Part shown: positions 52,169-61,791 of the stretch, piece after piece
How the letters are laid out: each line of letters starts with the position of its first letter
Position numbering within the stretch: position 1 is the stretch's first letter
Assembly: GCA_019695215.1 (NCBI GenBank)
Contig: JAIBAK010000015.1
Span: 1-64,000, forward strand
Source: Bacteroidia bacterium
GTDB taxonomy: Bacteria; Bacteroidota; Bacteroidia; UKL13-3
DNA: 64,000 nucleotides
Reading direction: 5' to 3'
Translations under genes and position numbers: made by a program
The notes under the pieces: model-generated
Told to the model about the DNA's origin: nothing
The model's database searches: none
What the model saw: the letters and a program-made list of their open reading frames with translations, nothing else

Positions 52169-53476
52169 GTGAAACGCGTACTTTACATTGCTTATTACTG
52201 GCCTCCCTGCGGAGGAATTGGACCGGTGCGAAATGTAAAGTTTACCAAATATTTTCGCGATTATGGATGGGAGCCGGTGATTTATGCTCCTCAAAATGCC
52301 CAATACCCGCTGCTGGATGAAAGTACCTTTAAAGATTTACCGACAGGAGTTGAAATAATAAAAACTCCCATCAGCGAACCCTATGGTTTTTTCAATTTAC
52401 TAAAAGGGAAAAAGAAAAATGAAGCAGTAAAAGATGTGTTTTTAGTAAAGGATGGTGGCAGCAGTTTTATGCATCGTTTTGCGCTGTGGGTGAGAGCCAA
52501 TTTTTTTATTCCCGATGCGCGGGCCGGCTGGATAAAACCCTCGGTAAATTACCTGCGAAAGTATTTAAAGCAGCATCCGGTTGATGCCATAATCTCTTAC
52601 GGGCCGCCCCACTCCATGCACCTTATTGCGATGGCTCTGCACCGCGAATTGGATATTCCGTGGATAAGCGATTGGCAGGATCCGTGGACGCAGATTGATT
52701 ACTACGAAAAATTCCCCATGACAAAAGCCGCAAGGCAAAAACACGAGCAACTGGAGCAGGAGGTTTTGCGTACAGCCAGTAGCGTAGTGATGGTGAGTAA
52801 AAGCTGGAGCGAAGATTTAAAAAAACTCAGTGGCAGGGAGGTGAACTATATTCCGTTTGGGTATGACGAAGATGATTTCAACGGAATCGTACCGCAACAA
52901 ACCGGTAAATTCATCATCAGTCATTTCGGGTCATTTGGTACCGACCGCAATCCGGAATCATTATGGTGTGCGTTGCAGGAGCTGTGCAGCGAAAATGGTT
53001 TGTTTGAGAAGAATCTGGAAATTCATCTGGCCGGACATGTGGATGCCTCGGTATTTGAAGCAATAGAAAAAGCAGGGTTAAAAAAATCATTGCGCTACGA
53101 GTCATTCATTGGCAAGAATTCCCTGTTTCAGCAATTGGTAAACTCAGCGGTACAATTAGTTCTTATTAATCGTCCCGAGCCGGGATTAAAGTATAATAAC
53201 AAAGGCCGTATTCCCGCAAAAATATTTGAATGCCTGGGTGCCCGAAAGCCTATACTTGTTATAGGCCCGCACGATGGAGATGTGGCACATATTGTAAATG
53301 AAACCGGTGCCGGAAAAAATTGCGACTACCTTGAAACTACTGCTATGAAACAGGTCATAAAAGAATGGTACATGCAATGGGAAAATGACCCTTTGAGGCA
53401 GGTAGAATCGCACTCTGAAATGTATAGCTTTAGTAACCTATGTAAGCAAATGAGCGGGTTGTTGAATCAACTATGA
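52169..53476 (+). CDS. Glycosyltransferase, GT4-like
   Basis: 435 residues from a GTG. GT-B fold: IAYYWPPCGGIGPVRNVKF at the N-terminus (the G-G loop), AIISYGPPHSMHLIAMAL, ISDWQDPWTQ, and a C-terminal half with FIISHFGSFG and GRIPAKIFECLGARKPILVIG (the nucleotide-sugar E-x7-E area is weak). Members build surface polysaccharides. A TAAACTTG -7-like box lies 5 bases upstream. Overlaps the next gene by 4 bases. Confidence 0.85.
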   Translation: MKRVLYIAYYWPPCGGIGPVRNVKFTKYFRDYGWEPVIYAPQNAQYPLLDESTFKDLPTGVEIIKTPISEPYGFFNLLKGKKKNEAVKDVFLVKDGGSSFMHRFALWVRANFFIPDARAGWIKPSVNYLRKYLKQHPVDAIISYGPPHSMHLIAMALHRELDIPWISDWQDPWTQIDYYEKFPMTKAARQKHEQLEQEVLRTASSVVMVSKSWSEDLKKLSGREVNYIPFGYDEDDFNGIVPQQTGKFIISHFGSFGTDRNPESLWCALQELCSENGLFEKNLEIHLAGHVDASVFEAIEKAGLKKSLRYESFIGKNSLFQQLVNSAVQLVLINRPEPGLKYNNKGRIPAKIFECLGARKPILVIGPHDGDVAHIVNETGAGKNCDYLETTAMKQVIKEWYMQWENDPLRQVESHSEMYSFSNLCKQMSGLLNQL

Positions 53477-54165
53477 AAGCAAAGTGTCTTATTGTCACAA
53501 TTCTTTTTTTTACTAGTCCCCGGGCACAGGTGGTAAAGGATTTTTCTTTAAAGGCAGGAGTAGCGGCAAATTCTCTTTATCATAAAGAATTAGCCCGAGA
53601 TACACGTATCCCCTTTAATAAGTATCGCACCCCTTATAATTACATAGGGTATTTTGTAGGCGTCAACGCTACCTTAGTATTTGGGAAGAGAGTGAATATT
53701 GGATTGGAGCCCTATTTTATTTCAAAGGGGTATAACTCGCCTAAAATAAGTTTTGCGGATAGAGTTAAGTCGAAATCTAAAATAGATTACTTTGGAATTT
53801 CGTTACCATTTAAATGGAAATTTAAAAAAAAACAAACACCTCAAGGCCGCAGATTTTATTTTATAACAGCTCCGCGTGTTGACTTTGATTTAAATAGTAG
53901 GAAAAGATACCCGAATGGTATATCAGCTTATGACAGTACTAAAAAGATAATACCGGGTTTGTATATTGCACCCGGAGTTGAATGGAAAAAGGAGAAATTT
54001 TCGTTAGGATTTGAACTCTTTTGGAGCATTGACTTAAAGAATGTTTATGACTACACTCCCCAAATTTATGAACCTGTAATTGGTAAGCACAATACGCTTG
54101 GAATTATTGTAGTTTATAGACGTTATTATATGAAAAGTAAAACTTTCTACGAAAAGTACTATTAA
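53473..54165 (+). CDS. Outer-membrane beta-barrel protein, unknown
   Basis: 230 residues. Short signal peptide (LIVTILFFTSPRAQ). Porin-type outer-membrane barrel (PorT/OMP_b-brl-like): DFSLKAGVAANSLY, YFVGVNATLVFGKRVNIGLEPYFISKGY, DYFGISLPFKWKF and a terminal strand LGIIVVYRRYYM. Start overlaps the glycosyltransferase stop by 4 bases; convergent with the GT2 gene, stops overlapping by 4. Confidence 0.75.
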   Translation: MKAKCLIVTILFFTSPRAQVVKDFSLKAGVAANSLYHKELARDTRIPFNKYRTPYNYIGYFVGVNATLVFGKRVNIGLEPYFISKGYNSPKISFADRVKSKSKIDYFGISLPFKWKFKKKQTPQGRRFYFITAPRVDFDLNSRKRYPNGISAYDSTKKIIPGLYIAPGVEWKKEKFSLGFELFWSIDLKNVYDYTPQIYEPVIGKHNTLGIIVVYRRYYMKSKTFYEKYY

Positions 54166-54956
54166 CCAAACCGCCACTTACGATAGGTTTTAAATAAAGC
54201 CGTCCCTTTTAGCAGGGCAATCAGCTTTATTTTTAGCACCATGAGCGGGTGAAGCAGGTAATTAAGTATAGTGGTGTACAAAGGAAAATGACTCCTGCTG
54301 TATTTGAGGGTTTCACTTAAGCTTCGTGCCCTGTTGTTGTAACTGAACCCAACCGTTTCGTATTCGGCTATAATGGTATCCACGTAAACTGCATTGTTTT
54401 TTTCCTGCTTAAAGTAACGGATAAGCCATTCGAGATCGGCAAGAATTTTATAGCTGAGGTTATAATTGCCAATAGCTGTAAACGTGCTGCGGTGAAAAAA
54501 TACGCCCTGGTGATTAATCGGAATGGTATAAAAAAATGAAGCTAATGTTAAAGGTTGTCCGGTGGTATAATTCACTCCGCTGGGTTCGTTTTTGGTAATC
54601 ACTTTTCCGTAAATTAAGTCATGATTGTTTTCGCGGCCGTTAAAAATATCTGTGAGAATATGCGATGAGGCAAAGGTGTCGCCTGCATTCAAAAAATACA
54701 GCCATTGTCCTTTCGCCAGCTTAATGCCCTTGTTCATGGCATCGTAAATTCCGTTATCAGGTTCACTCAACAGGTGTATTTTTGAATTGCTGAAGGCGCG
54801 AATAACTGCACAGGTAGCATCGCCCGATGCCCCGTCAATAACTAAATGCTCGTAGTTGGTAAAAGTTTGTTTTTTTACGCTTTCCAGTGTTTCGCTGATG
54901 TAAGCGGCTGCATTGTATGTAACGGTAACAATGGTAAGAAGTGGGGCCTCATTCAT
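54162..54956 (-). CDS. Glycosyltransferase family 2
   Basis: 264 residues. GT-A fold: LTIVTVTYNAAAYISETLESVKKQ, HLVIDGASGDAT, NGIYDAMNKGIKLAKGQWLYFLNAGD with the metal-binding acidic motif as N-A-G-D. It is a WcaA/WbbL-type group that reads DGIYDAMNKG. Paralogue of the next gene upstream (54969), 12 bases away; both follow the epimerase gene. Confidence 0.9.
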   Translation of the reverse strand: MNEAPLLTIVTVTYNAAAYISETLESVKKQTFTNYEHLVIDGASGDATCAVIRAFSNSKIHLLSEPDNGIYDAMNKGIKLAKGQWLYFLNAGDTFASSHILTDIFNGRENNHDLIYGKVITKNEPSGVNYTTGQPLTLASFFYTIPINHQGVFFHRSTFTAIGNYNLSYKILADLEWLIRYFKQEKNNAVYVDTIIAEYETVGFSYNNRARSLSETLKYSRSHFPLYTTILNYLLHPLMVLKIKLIALLKGTALFKTYRKWRFG

Positions 54957-54968
54957 TGGGTAATACTA

Positions 54969-55772
54969 TCAGGATGCATAGCGCATTTTGCGGTACGCAG
55001 CATAAACCGGATTGTTTTGCAAAGCTCTTAATGTATACACCTTTCCAATAAGAAACGGATGCCGCAGCATACGAAGCAGGTTAATATGCAACGGAAAGTT
55101 TTCCCACCCGTAGCGATTACATTCTTTGATTCCGATGATACGTTTTTTGTAACTATTACCCATGGTGTCGTAGTCTACCACAATGCGGTTGACAAACAGG
55201 GATCGGTTTTGTTTGGTAAAGTATCTCACAAACCATTCCTGCTCCGCGAGCACCGGAAAATCAAGTTTAAATAAACCTAATTGACTAAACAGGTTTTTGC
55301 GGGTAAATACCACCTGATGGCAAAGGGCAATGCTGAAATAAAATGCTTTTATATCAATTTCGTTCTGAATCACAATATCAACTCCGGAGGGATGATTTTT
55401 TAAAACAGCTTTTCCATAAAGCAGGTCGCAGGAATCTAAACGGGTTGTTTCAAATAAATCACGAAGTACGTGCTCATCATGAAAGTGATCACCGGCATTC
55501 ATAAAATAAATCCATTCGCCTTTTGCCTGCGCAATGCCTTTGTTCATGGCATCATAAATTCCCTTATCTTTTTCGCTCACTAAGCGAATGCGCGGATCGG
55601 TATACGATTGAATAATTGAAAGGGTTCGGTCTTTTGATGCTCCGTCAATAATGAGGTATTCAAAATTTTTAAATGATTGCGCCAGCACACGTTCCATAGT
55701 TTCAGCAATGGTTGTTTCTGAATTGTAGCAAACGGTAATGATGCTGAGGAGCGGGGTTGTGGAGTGGCTCAC
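54969..55772 (-). CDS. Glycosyltransferase family 2
   Basis: 267 residues from the GTG at 55772, one base after the epimerase stop; a TTG at 55793 would overlap that gene by 20 bases. LLSIITVCYNSETTIAETMERV, YLIIDGASKDRT, KGIYDAMNKGIAQAKGEWIY then FMNAGD. Same group as the enzyme at 54162, probably a tandem duplicate with a different acceptor. Confidence 0.9.
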   Translation of the reverse strand: MSHSTTPLLSIITVCYNSETTIAETMERVLAQSFKNFEYLIIDGASKDRTLSIIQSYTDPRIRLVSEKDKGIYDAMNKGIAQAKGEWIYFMNAGDHFHDEHVLRDLFETTRLDSCDLLYGKAVLKNHPSGVDIVIQNEIDIKAFYFSIALCHQVVFTRKNLFSQLGLFKLDFPVLAEQEWFVRYFTKQNRSLFVNRIVVDYDTMGNSYKKRIIGIKECNRYGWENFPLHINLLRMLRHPFLIGKVYTLRALQNNPVYAAYRKMRYAS

Positions 55773-55773
55773 G

Positions 55774-56871
55774 TTAGTGGGTTTTGGCGGCAACCGATTG
55801 TTGTTGTTTTACCAGATTTTCTATCCACGGGTAGGTAAGCTCAATGCCTTTTGCCAGGGCAAAATCGGGGGCCCAGTTCAGTTTTTCCTGAATGAGTTTA
55901 TTATCCGATTTGCGGCCGCGTACACCTAATGGTCCGGGAATATGTTTGATATGAATTTTTTTACCGGCCACTTTCGAAACAATCGCTACTAATTGATTGA
56001 TGGTAACCATTTCTTCGGAGCCGATATTTACAGGTCCGGTAAAATCCGAACGCATCAGCCGCAATACCCCTTCCACGCATTCATCAATGTATAAAAATGA
56101 TCGGGTTTGTTCTCCGTCACCCCACATTTCAATGGTTCCTCCGTCAGGTGTTTCGGCTACTTTGCGGCACATGGCAGCCGGTGCCTTTTCTTTTCCTCCT
56201 GTCCAGGTTCCTTCGGGTCCGAAAATATTATGGAAGCGGGCAATACGCACCTGCATGCCGTGATTACGGTGATAAGCTAAAAACATGCGCTCGGAAAATA
56301 ATTTTTCCCAACCGTATTCGCTGTCGGGTGCAGCAGGATAAGCCGACTCTTCACTGCATTTAGGATTCTGAGGGTCGAGTTGATTGTACTCGGGGTAGAT
56401 ACATGCCGAAGAAGAATAAAAAATACGCATTACCCCGGCTTTCCATGCACAGTCGGCCACGTTCAAATTGATGGTTGCCGAATTATGCATTACATCGGCA
56501 TCGTTTTCACCTGTAAAAATATATCCGGCACCGCCCATATCGGCTGCCAGCTGGTAAATTTCATTGATAAACGGTTCAACTACGGTTTGGCAAAACGAAT
56601 AATTGCGCAAATCGCCCACCCAAAAATCATCGGCAGCGGTAGGGGCAAATTCAGGAAGTTTTAAATCAACCCCGCGCACCCAATAGCCTTCTTTTTTCAG
56701 GCGTTTTACCAAATGACTTCCTATAAAACCACCGGCTCCCATTACCACCGCTGTTTTGCGGCCTGCAATGGGTTCGAGCGATACATTTCCTACACGTTCT
56801 TTATCCTGTCCTTCATAAGCTCTGCGGTAAATAATGCCCTGTGCAGGAGTTTCAAATGTATGTTTTGCCAT
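55774..56871 (-). CDS. NAD-dependent epimerase, GDP-mannose 3,5-epimerase-like
   Basis: 365 residues. Extended SDR: VMGAGGFIGSHLVKRL (NAD), SSSACIYPE, and catalytic Y-x3-K in SEYGWEKLFSE. It shares long stretches with plant GDP-mannose 3,5-epimerase as recalled: RFHNIFGPEGTWTGGKEKAP, EMWGDGEQTRSFLYIDECVE, and HIPGPLGVRGRKSDN. It would turn GDP-mannose into GDP-L-galactose or gulose for a surface glycan made by the adjacent transferases. First gene of that minus-strand operon. Confidence 0.88.
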   Translation of the reverse strand: MAKHTFETPAQGIIYRRAYEGQDKERVGNVSLEPIAGRKTAVVMGAGGFIGSHLVKRLKKEGYWVRGVDLKLPEFAPTAADDFWVGDLRNYSFCQTVVEPFINEIYQLAADMGGAGYIFTGENDADVMHNSATINLNVADCAWKAGVMRIFYSSSACIYPEYNQLDPQNPKCSEESAYPAAPDSEYGWEKLFSERMFLAYHRNHGMQVRIARFHNIFGPEGTWTGGKEKAPAAMCRKVAETPDGGTIEMWGDGEQTRSFLYIDECVEGVLRLMRSDFTGPVNIGSEEMVTINQLVAIVSKVAGKKIHIKHIPGPLGVRGRKSDNKLIQEKLNWAPDFALAKGIELTYPWIENLVKQQQSVAAKTH

Positions 56872-57111
56872 AACTTCTTATTGTATGCTTAAACTGCGAA
56901 AATAGAGAAAAACTTTTATTGATGTTAAAAATCACAATTACATCCCTTGCCTTTTTTTGGCGAGCGGTGCTTTCGCGACTGGCAGCTTTCAGTTACCGTA
57001 GCCAGTATCAATATACTTATCACTAAAATTAACCAGTGTTTTGTTTTCATTCGCACAAATCTATTAAAAAGAGGGATTAATTCTGTAAAATTGCCCCTCA
57101 TTTATCGCTTT

Positions 57112-57762
57112 ATGGAATATTTGCACGCAGCCCTCGATTTTTTTCTCCACTTGGATAAACACCTCACGGATATTGTTAATCAGTATGGCACGCTTACCTA
57201 CGCCATTTTATTTTTGATTGTATTTGTTGAAACCGGCTTAATAGTAATGCCGCTTTTGCCCGGTGACTCCCTTTTGTTTGCTGCCGGAGCTATAGCAGCC
57301 CTGCCGGGCTCGCAGTTGAGCGTTACCGTTATCATTCCACTATTGATACTGGCCGCTTTGTGTGGCGACAATGTGAATTATGTGGTAGGACGTTTTTTTA
57401 GCACACAGATAAAACGCAGAGAACGAATTTTATTTTTTAAGCGCGAATATATTGATCAGACAGAAGCGTTTTATCAAAAACATGGAGGCAAAACGGTGAT
57501 TATGGCTCGCTTTGTTCCCATTGTGCGTACGATTGCTCCGTTTGTAGCCGGTGCCGGAAATATGCCATATGGAAAATACATTACATTTTGCATAGCAGGC
57601 GCGGTATTGTGGGTGGTAGGTATTACCCTGCTGGGTTACAGCTTCGGCAATATTCCGTTAATCAAAAATAATTTTGAACTTGTGATTTTCGGTATCATCG
57701 GACTTTCGCTGATGCCTATTTTTATTGGTGTAATCAGGTCAAAAACGGGTGTCAAAAATTAA
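57112..57762 (+). CDS. DedA family membrane protein
   Basis: 216 residues from the ATG at 57112, matching family length. VFVETGLIVMPLLPGDSLLFAAG is the DedA re-entrant segment; ARFVPIVRTIAPFVAGAGNMPY carries the conserved Arg residues. DedA proteins move or flip undecaprenyl phosphate and other lipids. 2 bases before aroE, so cotranscribed. Confidence 0.92.
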   Translation: MEYLHAALDFFLHLDKHLTDIVNQYGTLTYAILFLIVFVETGLIVMPLLPGDSLLFAAGAIAALPGSQLSVTVIIPLLILAALCGDNVNYVVGRFFSTQIKRRERILFFKREYIDQTEAFYQKHGGKTVIMARFVPIVRTIAPFVAGAGNMPYGKYITFCIAGAVLWVVGITLLGYSFGNIPLIKNNFELVIFGIIGLSLMPIFIGVIRSKTGVKN

Positions 57763-57764
57763 GC

Positions 57765-58514
57765 ATGAACAGGCTTGGTCTTATCGGTTATCCTCTTTCA
57801 CATTCATTTTCTGAAAAGTATTTTACAGAGAAATTTTCAACTTTTGGATTAGCCAATTGGAGTTACCACCTTTTTGAACTTGCCCGGATAAACGAGTTGC
57901 CTGCATTGCTGAACTCCCATCCTGATTTGGTTGGATTAAATGTGACCATTCCGTTTAAAGAAAAAGTAATTCCGTTTCTTTCTCACCTCGATGAATCGGC
58001 TGTTGTGGCAGCGGCCGTTAACACCATTCGCATTACATGGGAAAGCGGAAAGCCATTTTTAACCGGGTACAATACCGATATGTACGGATTCAGGGAAAGC
58101 ATTAAACCTTTGCTGAAACGAAATCACCAGCGGGCATTGATTTTGGGAACAGGCGGAGCGGCTAAAGCAGTGGCGGCCGTGCTGCGCCAAATGCAGGTGG
58201 AATATTTGTTTGTTTCGCGTCAGCCGCAGCCTGGGCAGGCAGGCTACCATGAGTTGAATGATGCTGCAGTTACCAATTTCCCCTTTATTGTGAATTGCAC
58301 TCCGGCAGGTATGTTTCCCAATGAACAAACGGCACCTGCAATTCCATACGAATTTTTAACTTCAGCTAATTTTTTATACGATTTGGTTTATAACCCTGCC
58401 GAAACTGTTTTTCTGCAAAAGGGAAAGGAAAAGGGCGCTTTGGTGATGAATGGATTGGACATGTTGCGCCTGCAGGCGGAAAAAGCGTGGGAGATTTTCT
58501 CGGGGTCGTTATAG
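57765..58514 (+). CDS. aroE: Shikimate dehydrogenase
   Basis: 249 residues, slightly short for AroE. RLGLIGYPLSHSFSEKYF (substrate serines), NVTIPFKEKVIPFL with catalytic Lys, AVNTIRI, NTDMYGFRESI, the NADP motif LILGTGGAAKAVAAVL, and GLDMLRLQAEKAWEIF at the end. Reduces 3-dehydroshikimate in the aromatic pathway. Confidence 0.95.
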   Translation: MNRLGLIGYPLSHSFSEKYFTEKFSTFGLANWSYHLFELARINELPALLNSHPDLVGLNVTIPFKEKVIPFLSHLDESAVVAAAVNTIRITWESGKPFLTGYNTDMYGFRESIKPLLKRNHQRALILGTGGAAKAVAAVLRQMQVEYLFVSRQPQPGQAGYHELNDAAVTNFPFIVNCTPAGMFPNEQTAPAIPYEFLTSANFLYDLVYNPAETVFLQKGKEKGALVMNGLDMLRLQAEKAWEIFSGSL

Positions 58515-58522
58515 TATTTTTG
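58515..58522 (+). promoter_or_regulatory. -7 box of the DUF481-like gene
   Basis: TATTTTTG, full match, immediately after the aroE stop and 7 bases before the ATG at 58530. Confidence 0.4.
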
Positions 58523-58529
58523 CCGCATC

Positions 58530-59327
58530 ATGTGGCGTTTCTCTTTTTTTCTGCTCATTTGCGTTAGCACCTTGCGGGCTACAGCTCAACTTATTTATAC
58601 GGAGAGTTTTACGCCATTGCCCTACGACAGCACCAAATGCGTCATTGGTTCGGTGTCGGGGAGTATTCAGTCGCAAAAGCAAAAGAATGTATTTTTTCAA
58701 TTCAGCGAGCGGGCCGATTTATCCATGCGGTTCAGGCATCACTATGCATTTACGGTAGCCAATAGTTTTGATATCATACGTGACGGAAACAAAACAGTAC
58801 TAAGTGGCGGATATATTTTTGGCCGTTTTTACAGGCATATCTCCAAACCTGTTTCGGTGATGTATTTCGGGCAATACCAGTGGTTCGCTATTCGTGGGCT
58901 TGATCAGCGCATGTCAGGCGGGCCAAATTTATTTTTCAGGTTAATTTCACAAAAAAAGCAAACCCTTCATGCCGGAGCGGGGGTGATGGCAGAATATGAA
59001 AAATGGAATTACAATGCAGTGTCTGCCGAAAAGCGTCCGGCTGTTATCAATCCGGTTGAGGTACTTTCTACGCGGTGGAATACATTTGTTTCGTATGATA
59101 TTGATGTAACCGATGTGTTTAGCATTGATGCAGCTTTGTATTATCAAACGGGTTTTGTGCCGGGTTTTGAGCGTACACGCATTGGTACGCACACGCGCTT
59201 CGGGTGGAAAATAAGCAGGCATCTCCGCCTTTTCTCAGAACTTTACACTCTGTACGAATATAAAACCGTGGTGCCCATCGATCCGCTGTGGTACCGGGTA
59301 AATACCAACCTGAGTTATTATTTTTAG
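58530..59327 (+). CDS. Outer-membrane barrel, DUF481/DUF2490-like
   Basis: 265 residues. Signal peptide 1-20 (FFLLICVSTLRATAQ). Alternating strands with aromatic ends (RADLSMRFRHHYAFTVANS, GYIFGRFYRHIS, FVSYDIDVTDVFSIDAALYY) and a final strand ending NTNLSYYF. Resembles the DUF481 and DUF2490 barrels by pattern only. 15 bases after aroE. Confidence 0.7.
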   Translation: MWRFSFFLLICVSTLRATAQLIYTESFTPLPYDSTKCVIGSVSGSIQSQKQKNVFFQFSERADLSMRFRHHYAFTVANSFDIIRDGNKTVLSGGYIFGRFYRHISKPVSVMYFGQYQWFAIRGLDQRMSGGPNLFFRLISQKKQTLHAGAGVMAEYEKWNYNAVSAEKRPAVINPVEVLSTRWNTFVSYDIDVTDVFSIDAALYYQTGFVPGFERTRIGTHTRFGWKISRHLRLFSELYTLYEYKTVVPIDPLWYRVNTNLSYYF

Positions 59328-59449
59328 TGAGCAGCGTTTTTCAAATTTTAAGTAAAGAATACAGGCATCTATTTTTTATTTTGCCAAATGTTATCAGGAA
59401 GCTTTGCATTTTATTTTTACAAATCGGGTAGTCTATAAGCAGTAATTGA

Positions 59450-59908
59450 ATGAAGGCAGAAATATCCATTGCACGGGAAACACAGGAGCTGGAGGAAGCT
59501 TATCTTTTAAGGTGGACTATACTAAGAAAACCCTGGCAACAGCCAAAAGGGAGTGAGCAGGACGAGTTAGAGGCTGAGTCAATAACAGTAGTGGCCAGAG
59601 AAAATAAGCTGATTGTGGGAACGGGCAGGGTTCATATGGCAGCACCGGGTGTCGGTCAGATAAGATACATGGCCGTAGCCGGTGAGGTGCAGGGAAAAGG
59701 GGTGGGGAAACAAATATTGTGTATGCTGGAGGAAGAAATTAACAAAAGAGGTGCACAAAAAGTTTTTCTTAATTCAAGGGAAAACGCGGTGAAGTTCTAC
59801 CTTGCCAACGGTTACACTCTGGTTAAGGAGGTTGATAAATTATACGGGGTAATCCGACATTTTTTGATGGAGAAAAGTTTACTTAATACTCACATAGAGC
59901 CAATATGA
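59450..59908 (+). CDS. GNAT family N-acetyltransferase
   Basis: 152 residues. Acetyl-CoA loop QIRYMAVAGEVQGKGVGKQI (Q-G-K-G-V-G) and SRENAVKFYLANGYTLVKE. Acceptor unknown. Overlaps the histidine kinase gene by 4 bases, a tight coupling of a modifier enzyme and a sensor. Confidence 0.9.
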   Translation: MKAEISIARETQELEEAYLLRWTILRKPWQQPKGSEQDELEAESITVVARENKLIVGTGRVHMAAPGVGQIRYMAVAGEVQGKGVGKQILCMLEEEINKRGAQKVFLNSRENAVKFYLANGYTLVKEVDKLYGVIRHFLMEKSLLNTHIEPI

Positions 59909-61791
59909 ACAGTAGTTTTTTTATTAGGGAGTTACCTGTTATATTGTCGATAGCTGTACTGCTTGCAACGCTGATATTGTACCTGCTGTATTTACGCAAG
60001 CGCAAACAAAACCAGCGGCTGCTGGAGTCGAACCGGGATTTATTGCGTTCAATCAATAAAAACATCAGCGAAGGGCTTTACCGAACTACTCCATCAGGTC
60101 AGTTTTTATATGTAAATAATGCCCTTGCCCGCTTAGCCGGATTTTCATCTCCCGAAGAAATGATGAAGGTTAACGTGAAGGATTTATATGTGAAACCCGA
60201 AAGACGCAGACAGCTACAGCAACTTGTGGCAGAAAAAGGTCGTATTGAAAATGAAGATGTAGAGTTTTACAAAAAGGACGGAACTGCTTTTTGGGCAATG
60301 ATAAGCACCACCGGAGTGCGCGACTCTATGGGGAATATCGAGTTTTATGACGGGGTTATCAGTGATATCAGCCAGCGAAGGGAAATAGTTGAAAAGCTTC
60401 AGGAAAGTGAAGAAAGATATCGAACCCTTATTGAAACAATGAGCGAGGGATTAGTTTGTGTAAACAACGAGGACCACCTTCAGTTTGCCAACCAGAAGTT
60501 TTATGAAATGCTTGGATATAACGAGCAGGAATTGCTTGGCAGGCCCTTAATGGATATAATAGTGAACCCCGAAGACAGGGAGGTAGTAAAGAAAAAAAAT
60601 CACCTGCGCACACAGTTTGTTTCGGATTCCTATGAACTCAGGTTCGTTCATAAAAGCGGTCAGCAGATATGGGTAAAAATATCAGGGCATCATTTGCTCG
60701 ATAAAGAAGGAAATGTAATTGGCTCCATTGGTACCATCACTGATATTTCATCACTTAAGGAAGCCTATGATGAGTTAAAATCGAGCGAGGAAAAATTTCT
60801 GGCTTTTATGAATAATATTCCTTCGCTTTCCTGGATAAAAGATGATAAGGGCAGGTTTATTTTCATGAATAAAAAATACTGCGATACATTTAAGGTTACC
60901 GAACAGGAAGCAATAGGAAAAACTACGCAGCAATTATTTCCGCCAAATGCATTGAGTCCGTCATTGGTTGAAGGCGACCGGAAGGTATATGAAGAAGGAC
61001 TAAAGGTAGAACTGGTGGAGCGAAATGATACGCCTGATCATTCGGGGCACTATTGGCTGGTAAGCAGATTTCCCATACCTACCAAAGAGGGGAAACGGTA
61101 CCTGGGCGGTATTGCATTTGAAGTAACCGCTATGATTGAAACGCAGGAAAAACTGGAACAATCGCTCAACGAAAAAAATGTGCTGCTCAGGGAAATTCAC
61201 CATCGCGTAAAAAATAACCTGCAAATTATTACCAGCCTGCTCAATCTGCAGGCAAGGCAAATAAAGGATAATGAACTTTCAAAGTTTTTTACTGAGAGTC
61301 AAAACCGGATTCGCACCATGGCGCTTATTCATGAGAAATTATATCAGTCAACCGATTTGGCTTATATCGATTTTGGAGATTATGCACGCGGTATTTGCAA
61401 CCACTTATACAAATCGTACATTATCGACCCGTCAAAAATTAAATTGAATTTGCAGGCCGAAAATATGATGATAGATATTGAGCATGCCGTACCGCTGGGG
61501 TTAATTTTAACCGAGCTGGTAGCTAACTCGGTTAAATATGCTTTTAAAGACAGAGAAGAAGGCAATATCAATATCTCCCTTCGATATGATGGAGAATGGC
61601 TGGTAATGGTGATACACGATGACGGGGTAGGGTTGCCTGCCGGATTTAGCCTGAACGAGAGCAAATCGCTGGGACTGCAATTAGTTGCCTCTCTGGTGGA
61701 GCAGGTGCGCGGAGATATAGAATACGAAAGTAAAAACGGAACTAAGTTTATTGTTGTTGTTCCGCAAAAATTGCAGCCACGTAATGATTAA
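59905..61791 (+). CDS. PAS sensor histidine kinase, HisKA_2 type
   Basis: 628 residues. One N-terminal transmembrane helix (8-32, LPVILSIAVLLATLILYLLYL), three PAS domains (about 45-165, 175-290, 300-425; each ends in a PAC-like segment such as GVISDISQRRE), then a HisKA_2 dimerisation helix with phospho-acceptor REIHHRVKNNLQIITSLLNL and an HATPase_c domain (ELVANSVKYAF, DDGVGLPAGF, GLQLVASLV). No response regulator adjacent, so it is an orphan kinase. Confidence 0.92.
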   Translation: MNSSFFIRELPVILSIAVLLATLILYLLYLRKRKQNQRLLESNRDLLRSINKNISEGLYRTTPSGQFLYVNNALARLAGFSSPEEMMKVNVKDLYVKPERRRQLQQLVAEKGRIENEDVEFYKKDGTAFWAMISTTGVRDSMGNIEFYDGVISDISQRREIVEKLQESEERYRTLIETMSEGLVCVNNEDHLQFANQKFYEMLGYNEQELLGRPLMDIIVNPEDREVVKKKNHLRTQFVSDSYELRFVHKSGQQIWVKISGHHLLDKEGNVIGSIGTITDISSLKEAYDELKSSEEKFLAFMNNIPSLSWIKDDKGRFIFMNKKYCDTFKVTEQEAIGKTTQQLFPPNALSPSLVEGDRKVYEEGLKVELVERNDTPDHSGHYWLVSRFPIPTKEGKRYLGGIAFEVTAMIETQEKLEQSLNEKNVLLREIHHRVKNNLQIITSLLNLQARQIKDNELSKFFTESQNRIRTMALIHEKLYQSTDLAYIDFGDYARGICNHLYKSYIIDPSKIKLNLQAENMMIDIEHAVPLGLILTELVANSVKYAFKDREEGNINISLRYDGEWLVMVIHDDGVGLPAGFSLNESKSLGLQLVASLVEQVRGDIEYESKNGTKFIVVVPQKLQPRND

